Below are positions 11,501-17,515 of a DNA stretch of 57,163 nucleotides, piece by piece. The notes below the pieces were generated by a model, which was not told the DNA's origin, did not search any database, and worked only from the letters and a program-made list of their open reading frames with translations. A program made the translations under genes and the position numbers. The stretch comes from Chloroflexota bacterium (GTDB lineage Bacteria; Chloroflexota; Anaerolineae; J102). The stretch is from NCBI GenBank assembly GCA_013151415.1, contig JAADII010000049.1, positions 1 through 57,163 of the forward strand, read 5' to 3'. How positions within the stretch are numbered: position 1 is the first letter of the stretch; each line of letters opens with the position of its first letter.

Positions 11501-13856
11501 TGGGCTCAGAGCACCAGGATGGCGTGTCCGCGCGATGCTCGGGCGTCCAGATGGCGACCATCATGCCGTTTTCGTCCACCTCATGCGGGAAATAGCGGGC
11601 TAATACGTCCAGCACCGTTTCGTCGCCCCAGGTGGGGATGAGATAAGTGTCGATGGCTTCGTCGCCGTCGTCCACGCCGTCCTCGATGGCCACCAGCACA
11701 CCCGCGTTGGCCGCGTCCTGGTAGAAGAGCTCGTCGATGCCGTAGGTGAAGTCCTCCACCACGATGCGCAGCGGCCCGCCCAGGTCGATGGCCTTCATCT
11801 GCTCCAGGGTTAGGGGGATGCGGGCCGAGGTGTAGGTGTGCTCCTCGTCCGGCATGAAGTTGTGGAACTTGCCGTCACCGCCCACGTCGTTGGCCACGAA
11901 ATACGTATAGGCCGGATTGGGGTTATCGCCAATGTAGATGTTGAACGTCAGGTTAGCGATTTCCCGGGCGTACTCGTCCCCCCTATTGCGCACCTTGTAG
12001 GTGAACCACAGGTCCGCGGCGTGGGCCGAATCCACGGCCGTGGCATTGCCCCAGGATTCGCTGTTGGAGAAGGCTTCGCCGTTGGTGATGGTGTGTTCTT
12101 CGTATTGAGTGTTTGTAGTCGTTTGAGAGCCGCCCCAAGAGCGACCTTCTGTTTCGGTATGAGTACGGACTGGGGCGGCCAGTAAATATCGAATATCATA
12201 TAATGTCTCGTTTATTAGCTTTTGGTTATCTAAATATAGTTGAATTCCTGAGTAACTAGAGACCAAGCTTTCCGAGTCGTAACTATTATTTTGAATGACT
12301 CCAGGGCCTTCACCGGTACCCGTGTTTGCTGGTTCTGGAGTGCTAATTCTTTTGGGCGTGGGGGTATATGAATTGTTCTTCGATAAGGTTTGTACATCAT
12401 CTGGCCAGAATGCATCTCGGAAATCTTGGCCGGCATCGTAAGCCGCTGCTCCAGCGGCTGCGATGGACCCTATGCACACGGCAGCCCCAAGAGGCGTTCC
12501 GAGACCTACCGTCACAGCGGACGTAAATGCTCCTACTCCACATCCCGCCAAAGCAGTGAGCGCACCTCCAGTAAGTCTCGCTGTGCCAAGAACCAATTTG
12601 CCTGTCTGCTTCCAACTCCAATTTAGGCTCTGTGTTTCATTGATATTGGCCGCAGAAATGCGAGTGCTCGTTGCCTCAGATACTTCCACCCATTCATTCC
12701 AGTTTTTTGTGTTTGCCACACTCGTACTTGTTCCCTCTGTCTTCGCCGTGCTGTACGTACGCTCCGTGCCTTCGGTGATGGTGCGATCGGTCGTCACCGT
12801 GGTCACGGTCTGCACATGCAGCGACGACTCGACCACATCCACCTCCGGCACAGGGAAGGCGGCCACCAGGGGATGGTTGCCGGGGGCTTTCACCCACGAG
12901 GGCATGGTGGCGCCCACATAGCCGCTGTCGCTGCTGCGGGGCAGGTCGCCATAGCCGCAGCTCAGGTCGCCGCCCGGACAGTAGGTGACGCCGAACAACT
13001 CCTGGCCATCGTCGAACTTGTCGCGGTCGGTGCTCTCCCAGTCCATGTTCAATCCCAATTCCCAGCGTTCGGCCAGGTTGGGAATGGAATCGCGGTCTTT
13101 ATCCGGACAAGTCGCATCGTTGAAGGGCCGGCTTGGCCAGGGCGTGCCGCCGGGAGGCCCGCTACGCCGGTTGCCCATCCAATCCTTCAACATCTGGATT
13201 TCCTCGCCGTCATCGATTCCATCGCCGTCCGTATCCGCGTTCATAGGCTCCGTGCACCACCAACTTTCCTCCGTATTCGTCAACCCATCCCCGTCATCAT
13301 CCGGGCTGATGGAACCGGCGATGCCGGCTTGTTGCTCCGGCGACAGAGCGCGCAAGGCCGCGCGTAGCTCGGCCTGAGCTGCGTCCAGAGATTGCGCAGC
13401 CAATTCATCGTTGGCTTGGCGTTGCGCCTGCAGAGAGACGCCTTGCTCCACCAACGGCTGCATGCTGGCGCGCAACCAACCTTTATCCGGCCCTTGCGCC
13501 TGCAAGAGCGCGTTTAGTTCGTCGCTCCCGCGCGGGTTGAAACGTAGACGCGCCAGCGTTTCCAGTTGCTCGCCATCCACCAACACCAGCGCGCTATCGT
13601 CGCTCCGCTCCAAAATGAGAACGCCCACCGCGTCCAATCGCGCCCAGCGCGCGGGCGAGTCCACTGTAATGCGCGTGCGATAGAGACCGCTATTGGCCGC
13701 GGCGGGGCTTTGGGAAGACGTCTTCTGCACAGGCGCATCCGCGTCTGATAAGCCGACCGCGCTCGAGTGAGCGCTCGACGCCGCGACCATGGAAGGCGTC
13801 AGCAAACTCAAGATGAGCAAAACGTTCAGCAGCGCGCCACGCACAATAACATTCAT
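2586..13856 (-). CDS. Giant secreted protein (3756 aa) with a protective-antigen-like pore-forming module and tandem glycine-rich units
   Basis: ATG 13856 is chosen because AGAGGTG lies just upstream and a signal peptide (MNVIVRGALLNVLLILSLL) follows. Order: signal 1-26; Asp-rich calcium-binding repeats (about 183-290, DTDGDGIDDGEE); a segment that reads like anthrax protective antigen domains 1' and 2 (about 275-760, including HPLVAAFP at 328-335, a Thr/Ser-rich strand region, an Ala/Gly-rich hydrophobic insert at 418-477, NSESW near 597 and IPLTLEQMKAIDL near 678); another DxDxDG repeat (about 840-865); two tandem about 580-residue units with poly-Gly cores (about 1330-1920 and 1940-2506); two CARDB domains (from about 2616 and 2746); two malectin-like domains (about 2860-3150); fibronectin III-like modules; C-terminus LYLPMLNR. 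Surface or secreted location is clear. A toxin or translocon role is inferred from the module only. The promoter may lie 500 bases upstream. Confidence 0.85.
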   Translation of the reverse strand: MNVIVRGALLNVLLILSLLTPSMVAASSAHSSAVGLSDADAPVQKTSSQSPAAANSGLYRTRITVDSPARWARLDAVGVLILERSDDSALVLVDGEQLETLARLRFNPRGSDELNALLQAQGPDKGWLRASMQPLVEQGVSLQAQRQANDELAAQSLDAAQAELRAALRALSPEQQAGIAGSISPDDDGDGLTNTEESWWCTEPMNADTDGDGIDDGEEIQMLKDWMGNRRSGPPGGTPWPSRPFNDATCPDKDRDSIPNLAERWELGLNMDWESTDRDKFDDGQELFGVTYCPGGDLSCGYGDLPRSSDSGYVGATMPSWVKAPGNHPLVAAFPVPEVDVVESSLHVQTVTTVTTDRTITEGTERTYSTAKTEGTSTSVANTKNWNEWVEVSEATSTRISAANINETQSLNWSWKQTGKLVLGTARLTGGALTALAGCGVGAFTSAVTVGLGTPLGAAVCIGSIAAAGAAAYDAGQDFRDAFWPDDVQTLSKNNSYTPTPKRISTPEPANTGTGEGPGVIQNNSYDSESLVSSYSGIQLYLDNQKLINETLYDIRYLLAAPVRTHTETEGRSWGGSQTTTNTQYEEHTITNGEAFSNSESWGNATAVDSAHAADLWFTYKVRNRGDEYAREIANLTFNIYIGDNPNPAYTYFVANDVGGDGKFHNFMPDEEHTYTSARIPLTLEQMKAIDLGGPLRIVVEDFTYGIDELFYQDAANAGVLVAIEDGVDDGDEAIDTYLIPTWGDETVLDVLARYFPHEVDENGMMVAIWTPEHRADTPSWCSEPKSVGIGGQRTLWCKHALSTADWWNIYTDGMGDGSQGFQDTPAAPGSVALFRFNKDADLDGYSDRSESKLGTDPNDPTSFPKPELIAGMHSIRVGDSVTATLSLLNTGLYDAYGVEAVMIAPDDSISITNNTVGGSGRVRAQKQVIVGSRILLQSPLPAAWAQADHAQPAAGGYYTGQEDRTYTFTVACSNPGGCDVGTGTWSLDWDDGAGNSAALNFGAGYASPTLLDVGALGLKLGLRSGRVYNGESFTVEARTPRDTFQYTINREPYTEPVVIVSYNDPRGNHRFLLPAAAMNLSSPADDLASLRGQMLPDVGVEIVTSQAAQAGANSADLVISNPGDVALVDAHVFLEFVNITGTVVSEVAMTTTIEPGPNVVSIDWDTADFTPAYQPDEDYIVMAFWTDYQGNILDTAARPLSSFQDDPRAAFAMAAEDETWDFGAAQQGTLMQRNFELASVGYMDLLTHIGDAPGISVEGPALDSISPGDMGVYTITINTQDLPTGPYSQTIPIRTSDPVAPTKTITIQGEITPMPPDAPGGAVIRPLDYLANIPGDRNQGEWVEFTHDIDPTNAQTLHPVKVYSQDYSTLHGVGKYATDFSQATASYDMFGDGRDGVMPESGNLDYSHGFGTGIINSGTLGTYTVNVTDIAGGYRISPGDVVLLHQTQGVNAGCWELNKAVSDFGGSTGTYQLEKPLKCDYISGGDNHAQILRVPQYSTCNVTGTVTPIYSWNGTTGGIFAVMCSGELNVTGTIDASGQGFRGGNVNGSNGGTGQQGESELGIGTYTPAAHCQEGGDTNRNGAGGGGGNGDNNPSVNARGGGGGGGGNGTVGGRGECSYFHAGGQGGWTLGEPTLHSIFFGGGGGAGGNDNNDTQAGRGGRGGGILLVLAKSVNISGQINANGNAGNDGFSASGGGGGGAGGSILIKTSLLSSSPGAVSATGGAGGVGQINNSDGASGGVGRIRIEYCESLSGTTNPPASTQKLNCYIAEQVESAPYTTTRLNLPKSTAEASDYQVQYGRKYDFGGAGAQTQTIRLPKQVYSTATMDVLVSNTGVASGDLNLAIDLGDDGAVDWSHNQSTIFPATFEDQDFVAALNAYLVSRTDVAWGADIDVPFKLTSNRQAQVLLTDMKLGLQFNQPTGLQAASVDTGADRPLDWMQVIPGDHNQGETYDFIHALGPDPQTLHPVKIYDQIYNEPPLGVGKYASDFGQGTASYDIFGDGQDGDITIDTDLTFNYPQVALSSTANAGETIVSFDGPYTFAPNEEILIIQMQGVGVGQYEFGRIESQVGSSIYLQAPLKHSYTQEGLSRAQIVRVPNFRNVTVSSSGRWRAPIWDGSKGGIIAFKSNGTTVVNGSISVDHSGYIYGNGGTYPGGCCGQQGYQGGNQNGTQYQSNSANGNGGGGGHGDIGGGAPEFPGGGGGGGNGSPGFPGGDGIGKGGAEVGNPDLSVAFLGGGGGGGGGGDDTGETGGRGGRGGGIIFIFAGSLDASHGSISAKGESGVSSGYGDDKPGGGGGAGGSILIIGGSLNVGGAVDASGGTGGSAKQGKGVGGNGGVGRIRIEYCDTLSGSTNPPASTQKLNCYMAEQVESAPYTTTRLTLPESFTGGRVYQIQYGRRYVFANAGQQTLALRLKRQVYSAASLDVLVSGADVASGNLNLCLDFGNDGVCDWTHNASTTFPATLSANGFVDALNNYLLTQNQVAWGEPIDAPVRVQIDRPAQVLLTNMALTPVGAKTRFLRLSAQTYDNVIIGLQFGQSGDAAGPLAFTVDVGADGSVDWFYSGSHSYPAVITSPNLATAFNAYLTGLSGDVDVPIRVVPSPSLSTALHSFSAFPAELPDLSITSTDIVFGAMAAASIRPEAISATEGEIIPVRVTLHNNGLVDSGPLVVSFFASPPGGDEWYIGSAFAPNVPANGSAETGIQWNTLGFRGDVAVRAVIDPFDRVPETLETNNEAAVSVTILTRPDLHVSTITLSDDEPIAGERITVTLPLSNSGQTAAQSSVLALTLRQPDGANITLCEPTAAVASNAETMVTCSWTPSEPGEYRLFAASDRDDAVDESDEGNNLAWRDVHVGLRTPIALDSGGGSDVAYTPERGYGYLDGEANAFCGDAAEESQRSDTDLSVEYQFDDLLPGHFYHLDLTLFECDGAGRIEQVLINDQPVGDPIDLSDGEVHYLSLLLDPALYRSRQIRVTIQASGENAPPNAVVSAIHLYDIDYRYADSGGTNDPQYPYVAPGSDAGQAYGWLDGVAQTVLGALPYQTRRIDIGDSDPADDPDNVLAYRFDELDPTRRYQLRLVFYQTGGSAQQRVLIDNIVTGASVDLNGQQQATLTVSVPPGAYHDDGAIVVGIERTDSNANAFVNEISLEQQTQLILPGIDGVRVSNQADGRTTISWLTDLSTRGEVHYGPTTDLGHIAQDIRSAETRARSHYVTLENLLPNTTYNFMLVSADTIDDNTGAFYQFTTGPTLDLPATSPAFGRVLDVDGATPAAGEIAYVTILDADGQGDSGSSALLSSLINADGFWSVDLGSARTQDLTDYFDFSLETDRIRVEILRDDGCGASAVFTTKHDSPAQDIVLTCPGPLQHSLSAGWTLIAPNLDEDTPVLAEDALQEIAQQGGTAQEIARWHNGAWQSHLINLPFNPFSLELGQGYFLRSDLPAVWQRSGRKPGAPIPVELGAGWNLIGLPRLPRPMKAPDLLADIEAQGGDCSEAARWRFGAWESHPKGYPINAFDLEDDVGYFVKCLDGLIYTPGAGAVQALIIEPPPKPRVISVEQSEHPALQDMLVTNERDVAFTVTWRTDAASVGWLEFGTDPENLDRVAHDDRGEEIVSTLHHVSVTGLAPQTPYYFRIHSGDNVFDDNGQPWQVTTKAVQPPGTPNTVFGKVLYEDESPASGALVRAWLVDKEGEPSEPMSTLVDDFGYWVLNLSVDRCEDWTLRLNALNEDGTEAEADYPACQQDAPPVLYLASRAFDLYLPMLNR
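6340..9870 (-). repeat. Tandem duplication of an approximately 1.75 kb coding unit inside the giant gene
   Basis: Two consecutive units (about 8040-9870 and 6340-8040) encode the same order of segments: IPGDxNQGE, TLHPVKxY, GVGKYAxDF, ASYDxFGDGxDG, a poly-Gly core, GRIRIEYC, NPPASTQKLNCY, AEQVESAPYTTTRL and a DGxxDWxHN block. Identity is high in the flanks and lower in the Gly-rich core. This is an internal gene duplication, not a mobile element. Confidence 0.85.
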
Positions 13857-13894
13857 GTTCACCTCTAACAAAAGAATACGGATGGACAATAAGA

Positions 13895-13920
13895 AACCCA
13901 CGTCATTAATGACGTGGGTT
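13895..13920. promoter_or_regulatory. 26-bp perfect palindrome upstream of the giant gene (possible operator)
   Basis: The half-site AACCCACGTCATT is followed directly by its exact reverse complement, with no loop. It ends 38 bases upstream of the giant gene's ATG. A spacer-less palindrome suits a dimeric DNA-binding protein better than a terminator, and no T-tract follows it on the minus strand. Function is inferred from symmetry and position only. Confidence 0.5.
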
Positions 13921-14362
13921 AAAAAACACACCGCTTGCTCGATTCCAACGACCCAAAAACCACAGGCGAATATGCGTGCGCGAAAAACCTTAGGCGCGTT
14001 GGCATCCGGAAGCTACGCTGCCGCGCTTCGGCTTGGATGAACACAATGGAGCCATTTCCGGCCTTTCCAACATTTGGGAACGCTGTCTTGCTCGCACCCA
14101 AAGCATGCGGCCGGCTGCGCAAAAGCCGAAAGATCATGCAGGCCTCAAGATATCGAAAAGAGAAAAACGCCCGGGGCCAGAGTGGAGACAGAGCAATGCG
14201 TTTACATTTGGTCACGTTATCGCGATGAGTTGAGAAGCTCCACGCGAAACTCTCGCAACCCCAACATGTGGCGAGAACCATGCCGGCGCGCTCAGACCAT
14301 TTTTTACATTGAGGAACAACGCTAATGAAATAGCGCCCTACTACTCAAATCAAGTATATGTT

Positions 14363-14391
14363 ACTATACATCAGAAATGGAAGGCTGTCAA
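14363..14391 (-). promoter_or_regulatory. Predicted sigma-70 type promoter for the giant secreted protein gene
   Basis: On the minus strand, TTGACA (14391-14386), a 17-base spacer and TATAGT (14368-14363). This is one of the closest matches to consensus in the window. Transcription would start near 14356, giving an untranslated leader of about 500 bases before ATG 13856. Confidence 0.6.
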
Positions 14392-14476
14392 CCCACTTGA
14401 AAGGGCAATGTATCCCATGTGGTTGAAATTGCAGAGAGGGCTGAATACCGAGCGGAGCAAGGAAGCGAAACCAAAT

Positions 14477-14505
14477 TTGACAGCGGCGTGTAAATTGTTT
14501 TTAAT
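14477..14505 (+). promoter_or_regulatory. Predicted promoter for apgM
   Basis: TTGACA at 14477-14482, a 17-base spacer and TTTAAT at 14500-14505. The start site would fall near 14512, leaving a very short leader before ATG 14535. Confidence 0.5.
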
Positions 14506-14534
14506 ACGTTATTCCTTTGAAACGATCCATCGCG

Positions 14535-15761
14535 ATGATAACCAACCACGAACTCTATCGCCATTTGGCGCAAAAGAACGACAACAAAATCGTCCTCCTG
14601 GTCCTGGATGGTTTGGGCGGATTGCCCCTGACGCCCAACGGCCCAACCGAGTTGGAGGCCGCCTTCACCCCACACATGGACAGGCTGGCCCGAGAGGGAA
14701 GCTGCGGCCGCGCCATCCCGGTTCGGCCCGGGATCACGCCTGGGTCTGGGCCGGCGCACCTCAGCCTTTTTAGCTATGATCCGGTGCAACATGATATTGG
14801 TCGCGGCGTGTTGGAAGCTTTGGGCATTGGTTTCGACCTGGGGCCAGACGATCTGGCCGCGCGGGGCAATTTCGCGACCGTGGACGAAAATGGCCTGGTC
14901 ATCGACCGCCGCGCCGGCCGCATTTCCACTGAAGAATGCATTCGCCTGACAAAAAAACTTCAGGAAAACACGAGCCTGAGCGATGAAGGCTACGAAGTGT
15001 TTGTGCTTCCCGTGAAGGAGCACCGTTTTGTGTTGGTGGTGCGCGGTCCTGGGCTGGGCGGCCAACTTACCGAAACCGATCCTTTGGTCACGGGCAAGCC
15101 CCCGCTGCCCGTGCAAGACGAAAGCGGAACGCCCGAAGGCGAACACACAGCCCGATTGATCAACCAATGGATCGAACAGGCGCGAAACGTATTGGCCGAC
15201 GAACCGCGCGCGAACTCGCTCAACCTGCGCGGGCTGGCCAAAGAGCCAGGCCTGCCCAAATTTCCCGAACTATACAAAATGCGCGCCGCGGCCATTGCCG
15301 TCTATCCCATGTACAAGGGCGTGGCCCGACTGGTGGGCATGGAAGTCATCGACTTCGATGGCGACCGACCCCACCACGAAATCGAGGCCCTGGCCCGCGT
15401 GTGGGACGACTACGACTTCTTCTTCGTGCATATCAAAAAAACCGATAGTTATGGCGAAGATGGCGACTTCGAGGCCAAGATGCGCGAAATCGAAGCTGTG
15501 GATCAGGTCTTGCCCCAATTATTGAACCTGGACCCGGCCGTGCTCATCATCACCGGCGACCACAGCACCCCCGCAAAATTGCGCAATCATTCCTATCATC
15601 CTGTTCCCACCTTATTTTGGGGACAAGACGTGATGCCCGATGGCGCGCTCATCTTTGGCGAACGAGCGAGCGAGCGCGGCGCATTGGGCGTTTTTCATGC
15701 AACGGCCATTGTGCCTTGGGCTATGGGGTATGCCGGCCGCCTGGCGCGTTATGGCGCGTAG
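14535..15761 (+). CDS. apgM: 2,3-bisphosphoglycerate-independent phosphoglycerate mutase, archaeal (ApgM) type
   Basis: 408 residues, the usual length for the family. It interconverts 3- and 2-phosphoglycerate in glycolysis and gluconeogenesis, in the cytoplasm, using metal ions. Visible alkaline-phosphatase-superfamily motifs: LVLDGLGG near the N-terminus (metal site), TPGSGPAHLSLFSYDP with the presumed phospho-serine, HIKKTDSYGEDGDFEAKMREIE, and ITGDHSTP near the C-terminus. I use ATG 14535; an in-frame TTG at 14517 is also possible, and neither has a clear ribosome-binding site. The gene converges on the lipoprotein gene with only 8 bases between the stops. A relative acting on phosphonate substrates is possible, but the motif set fits ApgM. 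Confidence 0.9.
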   Translation: MITNHELYRHLAQKNDNKIVLLVLDGLGGLPLTPNGPTELEAAFTPHMDRLAREGSCGRAIPVRPGITPGSGPAHLSLFSYDPVQHDIGRGVLEALGIGFDLGPDDLAARGNFATVDENGLVIDRRAGRISTEECIRLTKKLQENTSLSDEGYEVFVLPVKEHRFVLVVRGPGLGGQLTETDPLVTGKPPLPVQDESGTPEGEHTARLINQWIEQARNVLADEPRANSLNLRGLAKEPGLPKFPELYKMRAAAIAVYPMYKGVARLVGMEVIDFDGDRPHHEIEALARVWDDYDFFFVHIKKTDSYGEDGDFEAKMREIEAVDQVLPQLLNLDPAVLIITGDHSTPAKLRNHSYHPVPTLFWGQDVMPDGALIFGERASERGALGVFHATAIVPWAMGYAGRLARYGA

Positions 15762-15769
15762 AGCGATTG

Positions 15770-17515
15770 TCACTTTCCCCAATCAACAACGCGTTCGTGC
15801 ACATACCGATAATCGAACTCAATATCGAACAAAACATCGGGAGCGAAAGGTCGTGGGTCGCTGCCGTCGCGGTTCATGAGCCATAGCTCCCATTTCCCGC
15901 GTCGATCACTGAGAAAAAGAAGGCGTTGGCCATCCGGACTAACCGCGGGCGCGACATGGTTGATGGGCCGGTCGCGCAGAGGCGGCGGCGCGGTGAGGGC
16001 CAAGGGTTGGCCGCCCTCTGCATTCCAGCGCCATAGGTCCCAATGGTCGCCCGAACGACGACTGCCATAAATAAAGCGGCCATCGGGGCTATAAACGCCC
16101 GGCGCCAACTGATTGGGCGCTTCCACCAGCAGTATGGGCGCAGCGTCGCGATCGAGCCATGTCTGCGCATAGCCCTGCGGGTCGAGAAAGAGAACGGTCG
16201 GATTTTGAGGGTGATGTTCGGGCGCGCGGGCTTGCCGCGGCGCGGGCAGATCGCGGCTTGCGCCATCGGCCAGCCGATATTCCTTCAGTGCGGTGAAATC
16301 CTGTCGCGTTCGGGGGAAATCGTCGATGCAAATGCGACCAAACGGCGTTTCCTGACAGTCGCGTCCGCCGAAAATGGCCCGCAATTCGTCGTCGGTGAGG
16401 CAACCAAAAGGCGTATCGCGACACGCTTTGCTTGTGGTCACATATTCAAAAACAATATATTGGCCATCGGGCGACCAGCTAGGGCGTCGCGCCAGGTTGG
16501 CGGCCATCAAGAATCGGGCTTGGCCGCCGTCCACATCCATCATCCACAAACCGCGCGGCTCATCCCAACGCGTAAACGCGATGCGAGCGCCGTCAGGGCT
16601 CAAAACAGGATCGAGCCCATAAGTCAGGCGACGCAAGCCGGTTCCATCGTCTCGGATGATGTAAATATCGCCGCCGCTACGGGTCTGAAACACAATGCGA
16701 CCGCGAACCTCTGCGCCGGCCCTTCCGGTGATGGGACGATCGCCCGCATCGCCTCGAACGCGCAGCCAGGACGCGGCCGCCCATCCCTCCACCCCCGATC
16801 CCGCTCGCACCTGAAGCCATGCGCCATCGTCGCTGCGTCCCAACACATCCACTTGCTCCCCCTCCAAAAGCAAACCGATGACGCGATGTTCCAAACCGGG
16901 CCCCGCGCGTAGATTCAGCCGTTTCGCTGTGACAATGGCCGCGACCGCGGCTTCGTCCTCGCGTCCTGATGCGCGCATCTCGCGACCCGCGGCTTCCTCT
17001 TCAGCGATGGCCAACCTGGCCAGATCGGGCAACAACGCGAGATGCGCCACGCGCACCCAACCTTCCACCGGTTCTGAATCGGGGTCGGCCAGATAACGCA
17101 CCCTCACCCAGGCGTTATCTTGGGACCGGGCCAGCAATCCCACTCGCTCGCCTGCCGAAAGCGCGAGCAACGGCCGACCGTTGGGCGCGACGAGCAAAGG
17201 CGCTTCCAACGCGTTCACATAGGCTCCGGGCAAAAGTTGAAACGCAAGCCATGGCGAAGGCGTGGGCGTTGGAAGAGGCGTTTTGGTGGGCGTTGGCGCC
17301 TTCGTTGGGGCGAGAGGCGCGGGGACGGGCTTTGGCGTGGGAGTGAACGGCGCGATGGTGGGGAATGCGGGTGGCGCCCCGGGCGTGGGCAACGGAACGC
17401 GAAGGGCAGGCGTGGGCCTGGCCTGCGACGCGTTGCACGCGACCAACAGCCCGGCCAGAACGCCTGTCAAGAAAATCGGCAAGAACGTCTTGAGACGATG
17501 ACTCATTTCATTCAT
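15770..17515 (-). CDS. Lipoprotein with two SH3-like domains and a TolB/WD40-type beta-propeller
   Basis: 581 residues from ATG 17515; ATG 17506 is an alternative. Both overlap or abut the macB stop, which points to translational coupling. The signal ends in a lipobox (LLVAC), so the protein should be lipid-anchored outside the membrane. A Pro/Thr linker follows, then a bacterial SH3-like domain (about 90-165), a second one (about 200-265, RLNLRAGPG), and PD40/TolB-like propeller blades with SPDG motifs (about 285-570). SH3 domains of this kind often bind cell wall; propellers bind partners. It is the last gene of the MacA/MacB operon, so a link to that exporter is likely. No enzymatic motif is visible. 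Confidence 0.8.
   Translation of the reverse strand: MNEMSHRLKTFLPIFLTGVLAGLLVACNASQARPTPALRVPLPTPGAPPAFPTIAPFTPTPKPVPAPLAPTKAPTPTKTPLPTPTPSPWLAFQLLPGAYVNALEAPLLVAPNGRPLLALSAGERVGLLARSQDNAWVRVRYLADPDSEPVEGWVRVAHLALLPDLARLAIAEEEAAGREMRASGREDEAAVAAIVTAKRLNLRAGPGLEHRVIGLLLEGEQVDVLGRSDDGAWLQVRAGSGVEGWAAASWLRVRGDAGDRPITGRAGAEVRGRIVFQTRSGGDIYIIRDDGTGLRRLTYGLDPVLSPDGARIAFTRWDEPRGLWMMDVDGGQARFLMAANLARRPSWSPDGQYIVFEYVTTSKACRDTPFGCLTDDELRAIFGGRDCQETPFGRICIDDFPRTRQDFTALKEYRLADGASRDLPAPRQARAPEHHPQNPTVLFLDPQGYAQTWLDRDAAPILLVEAPNQLAPGVYSPDGRFIYGSRRSGDHWDLWRWNAEGGQPLALTAPPPLRDRPINHVAPAVSPDGQRLLFLSDRRGKWELWLMNRDGSDPRPFAPDVLFDIEFDYRYVHERVVDWGK

Larger units (their letters stand above)
13857..14534. other. Divergent intergenic region with long structured leader of the giant gene
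   Basis: About 680 bases without a convincing gene. It holds a consensus-like minus-strand promoter at 14363-14391, a plus-strand promoter at 14477-14505, a 26-base perfect palindrome at 13895-13920, and a hairpin at 14003-14039 (CATCC/GAAGC pairing with GCTTC/GGATG). A 120-codon minus-strand frame at 13919-14281 has no ribosome-binding site and no recognisable domain, so I do not call it. Confidence 0.6.

Noticed and set aside
13919-14281. 120-codon minus-strand frame in the leader of the giant gene
   Set aside because: No Shine-Dalgarno sequence, no recognisable domain, and codon use unlike the neighbours; better explained as untranslated leader.
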